A DNA stretch of 64,000 nucleotides from CAWBJP01 sp044867425 (GCA_044867425.1 JBIOUX010000208.1:28866-92865); one strand, 5' to 3'. Shown: positions 35,365 through 45,870, counted from the first letter of the stretch. Notes: a model not told the origin generated them from the sequence alone. Translations and numbers: made by a program.

Positions 35365-38300
35365 ATGATGCGCACCATCGTCGCTGCCTCCCTCCGGTTC
35401 CGGTTCCTGGTCATCGCCCTCGCCGCCGCCCTCATGTTCGTCGGCGTGGGCCAGATCAAGTCCATGCCGGTGGATGTGTTCCCCGAGTTCGCACCGCCCA
35501 CGGTGGAGATCCAGACGCTGGCCATCGGCCTGGCTCCGGCCGAGGTGGAGAACCTGATCACGGTGCCCATGGAAGAGGTCCTGGCCGGCACCAAGGGGCT
35601 CGACATCATGCGGTCCCGGTCGGTCAACGACCTGTCCCAGATCCGGCTCATCTTCGACCGGGGCACCGACCTCATCTTCGCCCGCCAGCTGGTGCAGGAG
35701 CGCCTGGACCTGGTGGCACCCCACCTGCCGACGTGGGCGGCGCCCCCGGTCATGCTCCAGCCGCTGTCGGCCACCAGCCGGACCATGAAGATCGGGATCT
35801 CGTCCAAGGATCTCAACCTCATGCAGCAGTCGATGATCGCCTACTGGACGATCCGCCAGCGGCTGCTGCAGGTGCCCGGCGTGGCCAACGCCCCCATCTG
35901 GGGTGAGCGCATCCAGATGCTGTCCGTCCAGGCCGACCGGGACCGCATGGCGACGCACGGCGTCTCCCTCAACCAGGTGATGGAGACGACCGCCAACGCT
36001 CTTGAGGCCGGGCTGCTCGGCTTCACCGACGGCAACTTCATCGGCACCGGAGGGTTCGTCGACGGGGCCGACCAACGGGTGAACGTCCGCCACCAGCTGC
36101 CCATCAAATCGACCGAGGACCTGGCCGAGGTTCCCCTCGAGGGCCGGGAGGGTCTGCCGCCGCTGCGGATCGCGGACGTGGCCGACGTGGTGGAGACCTT
36201 CCCGCCCATGGTGGGTGACGCCGTCATCAACGGCGGGCCGGGGCTCATGCTCATCGTGGAGAAGCTGCCCTGGGCCAACACCCTCGACGTCACCAAGGGC
36301 GTGGAGGAGGCCATCGCGGCCATGGAGCCCGGCCTGCCCGGCCTGGACATCGACACCACCATCTTCCGGCCCGCCACCTTCATCGAGACGTCCGTCAAGA
36401 ACCTGAGCAGCACCCTGCTGGTGGGATGCCTGCTCATGATCATCATGCTGTTCTTCTTCCTCTGGGAGTGGCGGGTGGCGCTGATCAGCGTCATCGCCAT
36501 CCCCATGTCGCTGGTGGCGGCGGCCATGGTCCTCAACTGGCGGGGGACCACCATCAACACCATGATCCTGGCGGGGATGGCCATCGCCCTGGGCGACGTG
36601 GTCGACGACGCCATCATCGACATCGAGAACGTCGTCCGCCGTCTCCGACAACACCGTCTGTCGGGAGGCACCCGGTCGACGGCGGGGGTCATCCTGTCCG
36701 CCTCGCTCGAGGTGCGGGGGGCGATCGTCTACGCCACCCTCCTCGAGGTGGTGGCCGTGATCCCCATCTTCTTCCTCGAGGGACTGTCGGGCGCCTTCTT
36801 CCGGCCCCTGGTCTTCTCCTACGCCATCGCCCTGCTCGTCTCCATGGCCGTCGCCCTCACCCTGACGCCGGCCCTGGCCCTCATCGTGCTGCGCAAGGCG
36901 CCGCTGGAGCGGCGGGAGTCGCCGCTGGCCGTCGTCATGCAGCGGGGCTATGCCTGGCTCCTGGCCAAGATCATCCGCCGTCCCAAGTCCGCCTTCGTCG
37001 GGGTCGCCGTCATGGTCCTCGTCGGGCTGTCGGTGGTGCCCAACCTGGGCCAGTCGCTCCTGCCCGACTTCAAGGAGCGGGACTTCCTCATGCACTTCCT
37101 GACCAAGCCGGGCACGTCCCTGGGCGAGGAGGTCCGCATCACCACGGCGTCGGCCAAGGAGCTCCAGGCCATCCCCGGGGTGCGCAACTTCGGGGCCCAC
37201 ATCGGGCAGGCCTACCAGTCCGACGAGCCCGTCGGTCCCGAATTCGGTGAGAACTGGATCTCGGTCGATCCCAAGGCCGACTACGACGCCACCCTGGCCG
37301 CCGTCCAGAAGACGGTCGACGGCTATCCCGGGCTGATCCGGGACGTGCAGACCTACCTCAAGGAACGGATCCGGGAGGTGCTGGCCGGCACCAGCCACGC
37401 CATCGTCATCCGCATCCAGGGTCCGGATCTCCAGGTCCTGCGGGACAAGGCCAAGGAGCTGTCCACCGCCCTGGCCGACGTCCCGGGAATCCTGGCGCCT
37501 CACGTGGAGAGCCAGTCGGAGATGCCCCAGCTCCAGGTGAAGGTGGACCTCGAAGCCGCCCAGCGCTACGGCCTCAAGCCCGGTGACGTGCGGCGGGCGG
37601 CCTCCACCCTGGTGAACGGCGAGGAGGTCGGCGACATCTTCCGGGAGGGCAAGGCCTACGACATCCCGGTGTGGAGCCCGCCCGAATCCCGCGACAGCAT
37701 CAACGACCTCCGCAACCTGAAGCTGGACTCCCCCACCGGGCAGCTGGTCAGCCTGGCGGAGGTGGCCTCGGTGGAGCTCAAGCCGTCGCCCAACGTGGTC
37801 AAGCACGAGAACCTGTACCGCAAGATCGACGTGGACGCCGACATCGAGGGCCGGGACCTCGGGTCGGTGGTCAAGGACGTCGAGGCCAAGCTGGCCAAGG
37901 TCGACCTGCCCCAGGAGTACACCGCCACCATGCTGGGCGAGTACCAGGAGCGCCAGGAAGCGAACCGCCGGCTGATGAGCCTGGCCATCCTGGCCGCCAT
38001 CGGGGTCTTCTTCCTGCTCCAGGCGTCCTTCCTCAGCTTCCGGCTGGCCCTGGTGTCCTTCCTCACGCTGCCCATGGCCCTCGTCGGAGGCGCCTTCGCC
38101 GCCTACCTGGGCGACGGGATCATCTCGCTGGGGTCCATGGTCGGTTTCCTCACCGTCATCGGCATCGTGGCCCGCAACGGGATCATGCTCATCAGCCACT
38201 ACCAGCACCTCGAACACGAGGAGGGCGTCCCCTTCGGGCCCGCCCTCATCCTCCAGGGGGCCCGGGAGCGGCTGGTGCCCATCATGATGACCGTCCTCAC

Positions 38301-38499
38301 CACCGGTCTGGCCCTGGTGCCGCTGATCCTGGCCGGGTCCATTCCCGGTCAGGAGATCGAGCACCCGATGGCCGTGGTCATCCTGGGCGGCCTGATCGCC
38401 TCCACTCTGGTCAACCTGTTCATCGTGCCGTCCCTCTACCTCGCCTTCGGCAAGAGCCGGAGGGACCGGGCCGCCCTCGCTGCGGCTCAGCCCGTCTGA
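35365..38499 (+). CDS. HME-type RND transporter, type B copy 1
   Basis: 1044 residues. ATG 35365 gives the same MMR start as its paralogues; upstream in-frame starts lie inside the previous gene. VFPEFAPPTVEIQTLAIGLAPAEVE marks the CusA-like group, and TM4 reads VVDDAIIDIENVVRRL (about 411) with the relay acids intact. It is most similar to the protein at 42738 rather than to its direct neighbour at 32133, so A and B types are ancient partners, perhaps forming mixed trimers. The gap to the type A pump is 22 bp. Confidence 0.9.
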   Translation: MMRTIVAASLRFRFLVIALAAALMFVGVGQIKSMPVDVFPEFAPPTVEIQTLAIGLAPAEVENLITVPMEEVLAGTKGLDIMRSRSVNDLSQIRLIFDRGTDLIFARQLVQERLDLVAPHLPTWAAPPVMLQPLSATSRTMKIGISSKDLNLMQQSMIAYWTIRQRLLQVPGVANAPIWGERIQMLSVQADRDRMATHGVSLNQVMETTANALEAGLLGFTDGNFIGTGGFVDGADQRVNVRHQLPIKSTEDLAEVPLEGREGLPPLRIADVADVVETFPPMVGDAVINGGPGLMLIVEKLPWANTLDVTKGVEEAIAAMEPGLPGLDIDTTIFRPATFIETSVKNLSSTLLVGCLLMIIMLFFFLWEWRVALISVIAIPMSLVAAAMVLNWRGTTINTMILAGMAIALGDVVDDAIIDIENVVRRLRQHRLSGGTRSTAGVILSASLEVRGAIVYATLLEVVAVIPIFFLEGLSGAFFRPLVFSYAIALLVSMAVALTLTPALALIVLRKAPLERRESPLAVVMQRGYAWLLAKIIRRPKSAFVGVAVMVLVGLSVVPNLGQSLLPDFKERDFLMHFLTKPGTSLGEEVRITTASAKELQAIPGVRNFGAHIGQAYQSDEPVGPEFGENWISVDPKADYDATLAAVQKTVDGYPGLIRDVQTYLKERIREVLAGTSHAIVIRIQGPDLQVLRDKAKELSTALADVPGILAPHVESQSEMPQLQVKVDLEAAQRYGLKPGDVRRAASTLVNGEEVGDIFREGKAYDIPVWSPPESRDSINDLRNLKLDSPTGQLVSLAEVASVELKPSPNVVKHENLYRKIDVDADIEGRDLGSVVKDVEAKLAKVDLPQEYTATMLGEYQERQEANRRLMSLAILAAIGVFFLLQASFLSFRLALVSFLTLPMALVGGAFAAYLGDGIISLGSMVGFLTVIGIVARNGIMLISHYQHLEHEEGVPFGPALILQGARERLVPIMMTVLTTGLALVPLILAGSIPGQEIEHPMAVVILGGLIASTLVNLFIVPSLYLAFGKSRRDRAALAAAQPV

Positions 38500-38501
38500 T
38501 C

Positions 38502-38894
38502 ATGGCCATGGCGACTGCCGGCCGAGACCAGCTCCGGCGCCTATTGGGCGCCGGGCTGCTGGCTCTCGCCGGCGTCGCCCTGGTTCTGGCCCTGGTGCCG
38601 GCCCTGACCGGCCCTCCGGTCGCCCGGGATCGCAGCCCCGAGTTCGCCGCTGCCGTGGACCACGCCAACGAGACGGCGTGTCCGGCCGGCGTACTCACCG
38701 AGGAGGACCGCGACGAGGAGGCGAAGGCCGCTGCGGGCAGGCACCTGTGGGCGGCGGCCTCATCGATTCCGCTGGCCTTCCGCCACGGCGTCTCCGGCGC
38801 CCTCGGACCCCTTGTCGACCACTCCTGCGGCCGTCTCGGAGACGGCGCCCCCGGGGCCACGCGCGCCCCTCCTCCCGCCATCACCGGCGCCTGA
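38502..38894 (+). CDS. Small single-helix protein of the RND operon
   Basis: 130 residues from ATG 38502, three bases after the pump stop. One N-terminal hydrophobic segment (LLGAGLLALAGVALVLALVPAL) is followed by an extracytoplasmic part with two Cys (TACPAG and DHSCGRL) that could pair. No known domain. It has no counterpart in the second module. A GGCCC-TGA-GGGCC hairpin (38895-38907) follows the stop at once. Confidence 0.6.
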   Translation: MAMATAGRDQLRRLLGAGLLALAGVALVLALVPALTGPPVARDRSPEFAAAVDHANETACPAGVLTEEDRDEEAKAAAGRHLWAAASSIPLAFRHGVSGALGPLVDHSCGRLGDGAPGATRAPPPAITGA

Positions 38895-39006
38895 GGCCCT
38901 GAGGGCCCGGCCCATCTGAGGCCGAAGAGCCCCGGCCCAAGCCGAACTTGCGCTGCCGATGACCATGACGCGCCCGTGAACGCGGGCTGCCCAGGGGGGG
39001 AGATCG

Positions 39007-39456
39007 ATGCAACGGAGAAAGCTCCGGTTGGGGGCACTGCTGATTCTGGCTGGCTTGCCAGTGTCGGCGTGCGCGAAGACGGCGGAGGAAGAAGCGACCA
39101 GGGTGGAGCCGGCCAAGATCGAGAAGGTGAAGGGAACGAAGCTCGACCGCCTCGTCCTGACCGAGAAGGCGGCCGAGCGGATCGGGATCGAAACGGGACT
39201 GGTCCGGGAGACCTCCCGGGCGGATGGGCCGCGGAAGATCGTGGACTACTCCTCGCTGATCTACGACGCCGAGGGCCACGCTTCCGTGTACACGAACCCC
39301 GAGCCGCTCGTCTTCGTCCGGCACCCGGTCAGCGTCGAGTACATCAACGGGGATCTTGCCGTCCTCACCGAGGGCCCGCCGCTCAACACGCCCATCGTGA
39401 CGGTCGGGGTCGCCGAGCTGTTCGGGATCGACGCCGGGGTAGGGGGCAACGAATGA
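39007..39456 (+). CDS. Mini adaptor-like lipoprotein linked to RND pumps, copy 2
   Basis: 149 residues, lipobox VSAC with lipidated Cys 22. Paralogue of the 31659 protein: LDRLVLTEKAAERIGIETG, YSSLIYDAEGHASVYTNPEPLVFVRHPVSV and VTVGVAELFGIDAGVG align along the whole length. It too has only the beta-rich core of an RND adaptor. The stop overlaps the next start (ATGA), so it is translationally coupled to a type A pump, which supports a direct partnership. Confidence 0.78.
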   Translation: MQRRKLRLGALLILAGLPVSACAKTAEEEATRVEPAKIEKVKGTKLDRLVLTEKAAERIGIETGLVRETSRADGPRKIVDYSSLIYDAEGHASVYTNPEPLVFVRHPVSVEYINGDLAVLTEGPPLNTPIVTVGVAELFGIDAGVGGNE

Positions 39457-42400
39457 TCGCCCAGGGGTCCTCCGTCATGCGAAGCGTCGTTGGATCGAGC
39501 CTGAGGTTCCGCCTCCTCGTCATGGTCGCCGCTGCAGCCCTGATCGTCGTCGGTGTCGTCGGCGCCGGCGGCATGCGGACGGACCTCTATCCCGAGTTCA
39601 CGCCGCCTTACGTCGAAGTTCAGACCGAAGCCCTCGGGCTCTCCGCCGCCGAAGTCGAGCAGTTGATCACCGTCCCGTTGGAGGCGGACCTGCTCAACGG
39701 GGTGGCGTGGCTCGACAAGATCCGCTCCGAATCCCTTCCCGGGTTGTCGTCGATCTTCCTCCTCTTCGAGCCCGGGACGAACCTCCTCCGAGCCCGGCAG
39801 ATGGTGTCGGAGCGCTTGAACCAGCCCGCCGCCCTGCCGAGCGTGTCCAAACCGCCGGTCATGCTGCCGCCGCTTTCCTCGACAAGCCGGACCATGATGA
39901 TCGGGCTCTCCTCCCAAAAGATGTCGCTGATCGACGTCGGGGTGCTTGCCCGGTGGACGATCAAGCCTCGCCTGATGGGAGTGCCCGGCGTGGCCAACGT
40001 CACCACCTGGGGCCACCGGGAAAGGCAACTCCAGGTGCAGGTCGATCCCAACCGCCTTCAGGAGAAGGGGGTCTCGCTGAGCCAGGTCCTCAGCACCACG
40101 GGAAACTCCCTGTGGGTCTCCCCCCTGACGTTCCTGGAGGCGTCGACGCCCGGGGCCGGAGGATTCTTCGACGCGCCCAATCAGCGGCTGCAGGTCCGTC
40201 ACGAGTCGCCCATCATCAAGGCAGGGGACCTCGCCCGGGTACCCCTCGAGGGGGGCGAAGACAAGGCGGCACCGACGGCGGCGGACGGGACGCCACTGCG
40301 CCTCGCCGATGTCGCCGATGTGGTCGAGGACCATCAACCCCTCATCGGTGACGCCGTCGTGAACGGCGAGCCCGGGATCATGCTCGTCATCGAGAAGCTC
40401 CCGACGGCCAACACGCTGGAAGTGACCCGAGGGGTGGAGGAGGCCGTCGATGCGATGCGGCCCGGACTGCGGGGCCTGGAGATCGATACGACGATCTTCC
40501 GGCCGGCGAGCTTCATCCACACGGCCATTCACGATCTCGGGAGGACGCTGGTCATCGGGTTTGTCCTGATGCTCCTGGCGCTCGCCCTTCTCTTCTATCA
40601 GTGGCGGGCGGCACTGGTGGCCGTCGTGGCCATCCTGTCGTCGGTCATGGCCGCCGCCCTGGTGTTCTCCCTGCGAGGGTCCACGTTCAACACGCTGGTC
40701 TTCGCCGGACTCGCCGTCGGCCTCGCCGTCGTCATCGACGACGCCATCGTCGGCGCCGAGAACGTGGCCCGGCGTCTCCGGGAGCATCGGCAAGAGCCCG
40801 GTGACGGGTCGATTCCGGGCACCATCCGCGACGCCATCGTCGAGGCGCGCAGCGGGCTCATGTTCGCCACGCTCATCATCGTGCTGCCCCTGGTGCCGAT
40901 CTTCTTCCTCACCGGCCTGGGCGACGCCTTCGGCCGGCCCCTGGCCCTCTCGTACGTGCTGGCGCTGCTGGTCTCCATGGTCGTCGCCCTGACGGTCACG
41001 CCGGCGGTGGGCGCGGTGGTGTTCTCGAAGACACCGGGCGGGCGGCGGGAGTCCCCCGTCATGAAGGCATTGGGCCGGGGTCACCACCGGCTTCTCTCCC
41101 GCGCCCTCCGCACACCGCGTGGCGCGTTCGTCGCCCTCGCCGTCATGGCCGTGGCCGGCCTCGTGGCCGTGCCACAGCTCAAGCAGTCCCCGGTCCCCAC
41201 CTTCAAGGAGACCGACTTCGTCGTGGAGCTCAACGGTCCAGGGGGTACCTCGCTTCCCGAGATGCAGCGGATCACGGGCCAGGTGAGCCGTGAGCTCCAG
41301 TCCATTCCCGGGGTTCGCAGAGTCGGTGGGCACGTGGGCCGCGCCATCCAGTCGGATCGGGTGGTCAACCCGGATTCCAGCGAGCTCTGGGTCAGCCTGG
41401 ATCCCCGGGCCGACTATGACACGACCGTGGCCAGCGTCCGCAAGGTGGTCAAGGGTTATCCCGGGGTTGACAGCGATGTCCTGACCTACCCGCAGGAACG
41501 GTTCAAAGAAGTGGGGACGGGAGCGGACGAGCCCGTTGTCGTGCGGCTCTTCGGGGCCGAGCTCGATGTCCTGCGCCCCAAGGCCGGCGAGGTGAGCCGG
41601 GCCCTGGACGGGATCAAGGGCATCACCAACGTCCACGCCGAGCTTCCCCAGATGGAGCCCACCTTGGAAGTCGAAGTGGACCTCCAGGCGGCCCAGGCCG
41701 CCGGGATCAAGCCCGGCGACATCCGCCGGGAGGCGACGACCCTGCTGTCGGGTGTGCTGGCCGGCAACACCTTCGAGGACCAGAAGGTCTTCGAAGTGGT
41801 GGTGTGGGGGACCCCCGAAACACGCCAGAATCTCAACACGGTCCGGGATCTCCTCATCGACACGCCCAGCGGGGGTCACGTGCGGTTGGGAGATGTGGCC
41901 AAGATCGACGTCAAACCGTCTCCAAACGTCATCGAACGTGACGCCGTGTCGCGCTTTGTCGATGTCACCGCCAGCGTGAGCGGTCGAAGTCGTGCCGCCG
42001 TCCTGGCCGACGTCCGGCGTCACCTCGAAAGCGTCGACTTCCCGCTCGAGTACCACTACGAGCTGGTGGGCAACTACGCCGAACGCCAGGCGATGCGGCA
42101 ACGCATCCTGGTGATCGGGATCGGCGCCGCCATCGGCATCTTCCTGCTCCTCCAGGCGACGTTGGGGACCTGGCTTCTGGCCGCTCTGTTGTTCCTCACC
42201 GGGCCGGTCGCACTGGTGGGCGGAGCGCTGGCGGTGCTCCTCGACGGCGGCAACGTCGAGCTCGGGGCGCTGGTCGGATTCCTGGCCGTCTTCGGCATCG
42301 CCATCCGCACCGGCGTGATCCTGATCAAGCGCTACCAGCATCTGGAGCGACATGAAGGCGTGGTGTTCGGTGTGGATCTGGTCCTGCGCGGGACCCGGGA

Positions 42401-42734
42401 CCGGTTCCCGGCCGTGATGCTGACGGCTACGGCCACCGCGCTGTTCTTCGCGCCCTTCGTCCTGCTCGGCGACCTTCCCGGTCACGAGATCGTGAATCCC
42501 ATGGGCGCAGTCATCCTGGGCGGTCTCGTCACCTCGACCATCCTGAACCTCTTCCTGCTCCCGTCGCTCTACCTGCGCTTCGGGGCCGGGCAAGGGGGAA
42601 TCGAGGAGCTCGACCTGCGCGACCTGTGGGAGGTCGACGTCTCCGAGGGCCCCTCCGAGCCCGTGGTGAGGCCCACCGCCGACAGGGTGGGCAGCGAGGT
42701 GGGGAGCAGCTCCACGACCAGCGGGGAGCTTTGA
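39453..42734 (+). CDS. HME-type RND transporter, type A copy 2
   Basis: 1093 residues from ATG 39453 (coupled by ATGA); ATG 39477 is an alternative that matches the N-termini of the paralogues better. LYPEFTPPYVEVQTEALGLSAAEVEQLITVPLEADLLNGVAWLD is shared with the 32133 pump almost word for word (first 20 residues visible at about 48-68). TM4 has VIDDAIVGAENVARRL (about 427), with Asn restored relative to copy 1. The C-terminal cytoplasmic tail is longer and Ser/Glu-rich. Three bases separate it from the type B pump. Confidence 0.9.
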   Translation: MIAQGSSVMRSVVGSSLRFRLLVMVAAAALIVVGVVGAGGMRTDLYPEFTPPYVEVQTEALGLSAAEVEQLITVPLEADLLNGVAWLDKIRSESLPGLSSIFLLFEPGTNLLRARQMVSERLNQPAALPSVSKPPVMLPPLSSTSRTMMIGLSSQKMSLIDVGVLARWTIKPRLMGVPGVANVTTWGHRERQLQVQVDPNRLQEKGVSLSQVLSTTGNSLWVSPLTFLEASTPGAGGFFDAPNQRLQVRHESPIIKAGDLARVPLEGGEDKAAPTAADGTPLRLADVADVVEDHQPLIGDAVVNGEPGIMLVIEKLPTANTLEVTRGVEEAVDAMRPGLRGLEIDTTIFRPASFIHTAIHDLGRTLVIGFVLMLLALALLFYQWRAALVAVVAILSSVMAAALVFSLRGSTFNTLVFAGLAVGLAVVIDDAIVGAENVARRLREHRQEPGDGSIPGTIRDAIVEARSGLMFATLIIVLPLVPIFFLTGLGDAFGRPLALSYVLALLVSMVVALTVTPAVGAVVFSKTPGGRRESPVMKALGRGHHRLLSRALRTPRGAFVALAVMAVAGLVAVPQLKQSPVPTFKETDFVVELNGPGGTSLPEMQRITGQVSRELQSIPGVRRVGGHVGRAIQSDRVVNPDSSELWVSLDPRADYDTTVASVRKVVKGYPGVDSDVLTYPQERFKEVGTGADEPVVVRLFGAELDVLRPKAGEVSRALDGIKGITNVHAELPQMEPTLEVEVDLQAAQAAGIKPGDIRREATTLLSGVLAGNTFEDQKVFEVVVWGTPETRQNLNTVRDLLIDTPSGGHVRLGDVAKIDVKPSPNVIERDAVSRFVDVTASVSGRSRAAVLADVRRHLESVDFPLEYHYELVGNYAERQAMRQRILVIGIGAAIGIFLLLQATLGTWLLAALLFLTGPVALVGGALAVLLDGGNVELGALVGFLAVFGIAIRTGVILIKRYQHLERHEGVVFGVDLVLRGTRDRFPAVMLTATATALFFAPFVLLGDLPGHEIVNPMGAVILGGLVTSTILNLFLLPSLYLRFGAGQGGIEELDLRDLWEVDVSEGPSEPVVRPTADRVGSEVGSSSTTSGEL

Positions 42735-42737
42735 GCC

Positions 42738-45700
42738 ATGATGCGCCGGATTGTCGCCTCCAGCCTGAAGTTCCGGTTCCTCGTCCTGGCGCTGGCCGTG
42801 GCCATGATGTTCGTGGGCCTCGAGCAGATGCGCCACTCGCCGGTCGACGTCTTTCCCGAGTTCGCCCCGCCCAAGGTGGAGGTCCAGACGCTGGCCGTCG
42901 GCCTTTCGCCGGCCGAGGTGGAATCTCTGGTCACCGTGCCATTGGAGGATGCCCTCAACGGGGTCCCGGGACTCGACGTCATTCGTTCCATGTCCGCGCC
43001 GCAGTTGTCGGTGATCACGATGCTCTTCAAGCGCGGGACGGACCTCCTGCACGCCCGGCAGTGGGTGCAGGAGCGTCTCTCCCAGACCGCGGCCAGCCTT
43101 CCGACCTGGGCCGCCCCACCGGTCATGATCCAGCCCCTCTCATCGACGAGCCGGGTCATGAAGATCGGACTCTCGTCCAAGGACCTCTCGTTGATCCAGA
43201 TGTCGATGATGTCCTACTGGACGATCCGCAACCGGTTGTTGCGGGTGCCTGGCGTGGCCAACGTCCCCATCTGGGGTGAGCGGCTGCAACTGCTCCAGGT
43301 CCAGGTCGAGCCGGAACGGCTGCGAGCCCACAACCTGTCGCTGGACAAGGTCATGGAGGTCACGGCCAACGCCCTCGACTCGGGGATCCTGAAATACTCC
43401 AGTGGGCACCTGCTCGGCACCGGTGGGTTCGTCGATGGCCCCAACCAGAGGCTCAACATCCACCACGCCGTGCCCATCACCTCGCCGGCCGAGCTCGGCG
43501 AGATCGTGGTCGACGAACGGGACGGCAAGCCGCTGCGACTGGCCGACGTGGCGGAGGTCAGCGAAGGTGAGCAGCCCCTCATCGGCGACGCCGTCATCAA
43601 CGACGGCCCCGGCCTCATGCTCATCGTGGAGAAACTGCCCTGGGCCAACACCCTTGACGTGACCCGAGGTGTCGAACAAGCGCTCCACGAGATGAAGCCG
43701 GGGCTTCCCGGTCTTGTGGTCGATCCCACCATCTTCCGGCCGGCCGATTTCATCGAGACCGCGATCCACAATCTCGGCCAGGCGCTCGTCCTCGGCTCCC
43801 TCCTGATGGTGCTGATGCTCTTCCTGTTCCTCTGGGAATGGCGGGTGGCGCTCATCAGCGTCGTGGCCATGCCGCTATCGCTGCTGGGAGCAACGCTCGT
43901 GCTCCACTGGCGGGGAGCGACGATCAACACCATGATCCTGGCGGGGCTCGTCATCGCCTTGGGCGACGTGGTGGACGACGCCATCATCGACATCGAGAAC
44001 GTCGTTCGCCGACTCCGCGAGCATCGAAGATCGGGGAGTGACCGATCGACGGCGGCGGTCATCCTGGGCGCCTCCATCGAGGTCCGGGGCGCCATCATCC
44101 ACGCCACGTTGATCGAGGTCGTGGCGGTGGTGCCGGTCCTCTTCGTCGGCGGGGTGACCGGGGCTTTCTTCCGTCCACTCATCCTGTCCTATTCGCTGGC
44201 GGTGCTGGCATCGCTGGCGGTGGCGCTGACCGTGACCCCGGCGATGGCGTTGATCATGTTGCGCAAGGCGCACCTCGAGCGGCGGGAGTCGCCGCTGATC
44301 AGGCGGCTGCACGGTGGATACGAGCGTCTCCTGGCCCGGGTCATCCGCACGCCGCGGCCCGCCTTCGCCGTGCTCGCCCTCATCACCGTGCTCGGTGTGG
44401 CCGTGGTGCCCCGTCTCGGCGAGGAGCTCTTCCCGTCCTTCAAGGAGAACGACTTCCTCATGCACTGGCTGACCAAACCGGGCACGTCCCTGCCCGAGGA
44501 GCGCCGGATCACCACCGCGGCCAGCAAGGAGTTGCGGACCATTCCCGGGGTCCGGAACTTCGGCTCCCACATCGGACAGGCGTTCCTGGCCGACGAACCG
44601 GTGGGCTCCGACTTCGCCGAGAACTGGATCAGCATCGGTCCCAAGGCGAACTACGACGAGACGGTGGCGTCGGTCGAGGAGGTGGTCGACGGCTATCCCG
44701 GGCTCTTCCGAAACGTCGAGACCTATCTGGCGGAGCGGATCGAGGAGACCGTGAGCGGATCCGGTTCGGCCATCGTCGTGCGGATCTTCGGGCGCGACCT
44801 GGACGTCCTCCGCAGCAAAGCCCAGGAGGTGACCAAGCGGCTCTCCGGCATCGAGGGAATCGTCGACCTGACGCCCGAGCTGCAGACCGACGTCCCGCAC
44901 GTGTCGGTCAAGGTGGATCTCGCCGCCGCCGAGCGGTACGGGCTCAAACCGGGCGACGTCCGGCGAGCCACGTCGACCCTGGTGGACGGCGAGGAGGTCG
45001 GCGACATCTACTGGGGGGGGAAGACCTATGACGTGAACGTCTGGAGCACCCCGAGGACGCGCAACAGCCTGACCGCCATCCAAAACCTCAAGATCGACAC
45101 GCCTTCCGGCGGTCAGGTGCGGTTGCAGGATCTGGCCGAGGTGGCCATCAAGCCGTCGCCCAACTTCATCAAACACGAATCCCAGCAGCGTCGGATCGAC
45201 GTGCTCGCCAACGTCGAGGGACGGGATCTGGGGTCGGTGGTGGGCGATGTCAAAGCCAGCCTGGCGAAGGTCAAGTTCCCGCTGGAGTACCACGCCGAGG
45301 TGCTCGGGGAGTACAAGGAGCGCCAGGACGCCCAGAACCGTCTGCTCTGGTTCGGCATCGCCGGTGCCATCGCCATCTTCCTCCTGCTGCAGTCCACCTT
45401 CGACAGCTGGCGCCTGGCGATCCTGACCTTCTCGACCCTGCCGATCGCGCTAGTGGGAGGGTTGCTGGCCGCCTACCTGACCGGCGCCGTGCTCACCATC
45501 GGGTCGCTGGTCGGGCTCTTCACCGTCTTGGGTGTCGTCGCCCGCCACAAGATCATGCTGATCGACCATTACCGGCACCTCGAACGCTACGAAGGCGAGA
45601 GCTTCGGTCCCGGGCTGGTGCTCCGGGGGGCGAAGGAACGGCTGGCGCCGATCCTCATGACGACGCTGGCTGCCGGTCTGGCCCTCGTGCCGCTCATCTG

Positions 45701-45860
45701 GGCCGGGAACAAGCCCGGCCAGGAGATCGAGTACCCGATGGCCATCGTCATCATGGGCGGCCTCATCACCGCCACCCTGCAGAACCTGTTCATCGTGCCC
45801 TCCCTCTACCTGCGCTTCGGCAAAAGCAAGAGCGAGCGGGAGGTCGCCGTTGTCCGCTAG
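42738..45860 (+). CDS. HME-type RND transporter, type B copy 2
   Basis: 1040 residues from ATG 42738. Near-identical family blocks to the 35365 pump, for example VFPEFAPPKVEVQTLAVGLS, PWANTLDVTRGVEQ and TM4 VVDDAIIDIENVVRRL (about 410). In the second half a late helix reads VLGVVARHKIMLIDHY, where the paralogues have ARNGI; this His/Lys substitution in a conserved TM segment is unusual. Last gene of the second module; the next gene is convergent with a gap of only 10 bp, so any terminator must overlap coding sequence. Confidence 0.9.
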   Translation: MMRRIVASSLKFRFLVLALAVAMMFVGLEQMRHSPVDVFPEFAPPKVEVQTLAVGLSPAEVESLVTVPLEDALNGVPGLDVIRSMSAPQLSVITMLFKRGTDLLHARQWVQERLSQTAASLPTWAAPPVMIQPLSSTSRVMKIGLSSKDLSLIQMSMMSYWTIRNRLLRVPGVANVPIWGERLQLLQVQVEPERLRAHNLSLDKVMEVTANALDSGILKYSSGHLLGTGGFVDGPNQRLNIHHAVPITSPAELGEIVVDERDGKPLRLADVAEVSEGEQPLIGDAVINDGPGLMLIVEKLPWANTLDVTRGVEQALHEMKPGLPGLVVDPTIFRPADFIETAIHNLGQALVLGSLLMVLMLFLFLWEWRVALISVVAMPLSLLGATLVLHWRGATINTMILAGLVIALGDVVDDAIIDIENVVRRLREHRRSGSDRSTAAVILGASIEVRGAIIHATLIEVVAVVPVLFVGGVTGAFFRPLILSYSLAVLASLAVALTVTPAMALIMLRKAHLERRESPLIRRLHGGYERLLARVIRTPRPAFAVLALITVLGVAVVPRLGEELFPSFKENDFLMHWLTKPGTSLPEERRITTAASKELRTIPGVRNFGSHIGQAFLADEPVGSDFAENWISIGPKANYDETVASVEEVVDGYPGLFRNVETYLAERIEETVSGSGSAIVVRIFGRDLDVLRSKAQEVTKRLSGIEGIVDLTPELQTDVPHVSVKVDLAAAERYGLKPGDVRRATSTLVDGEEVGDIYWGGKTYDVNVWSTPRTRNSLTAIQNLKIDTPSGGQVRLQDLAEVAIKPSPNFIKHESQQRRIDVLANVEGRDLGSVVGDVKASLAKVKFPLEYHAEVLGEYKERQDAQNRLLWFGIAGAIAIFLLLQSTFDSWRLAILTFSTLPIALVGGLLAAYLTGAVLTIGSLVGLFTVLGVVARHKIMLIDHYRHLERYEGESFGPGLVLRGAKERLAPILMTTLAAGLALVPLIWAGNKPGQEIEYPMAIVIMGGLITATLQNLFIVPSLYLRFGKSKSEREVAVVR

Positions 45861-45870
45861 TGCGTCGAAC

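Noticed and set aside
35185..38364. Antisense open frame of over 1000 codons opposite the RND gene
   Set aside because: High-GC third positions keep antisense frames open; the text is low-complexity Gly/Asp/His/Gln-rich and lacks any domain, while the plus frame is a clear RND pump. The same holds for 39261-43052 minus and 33849-35822 minus.
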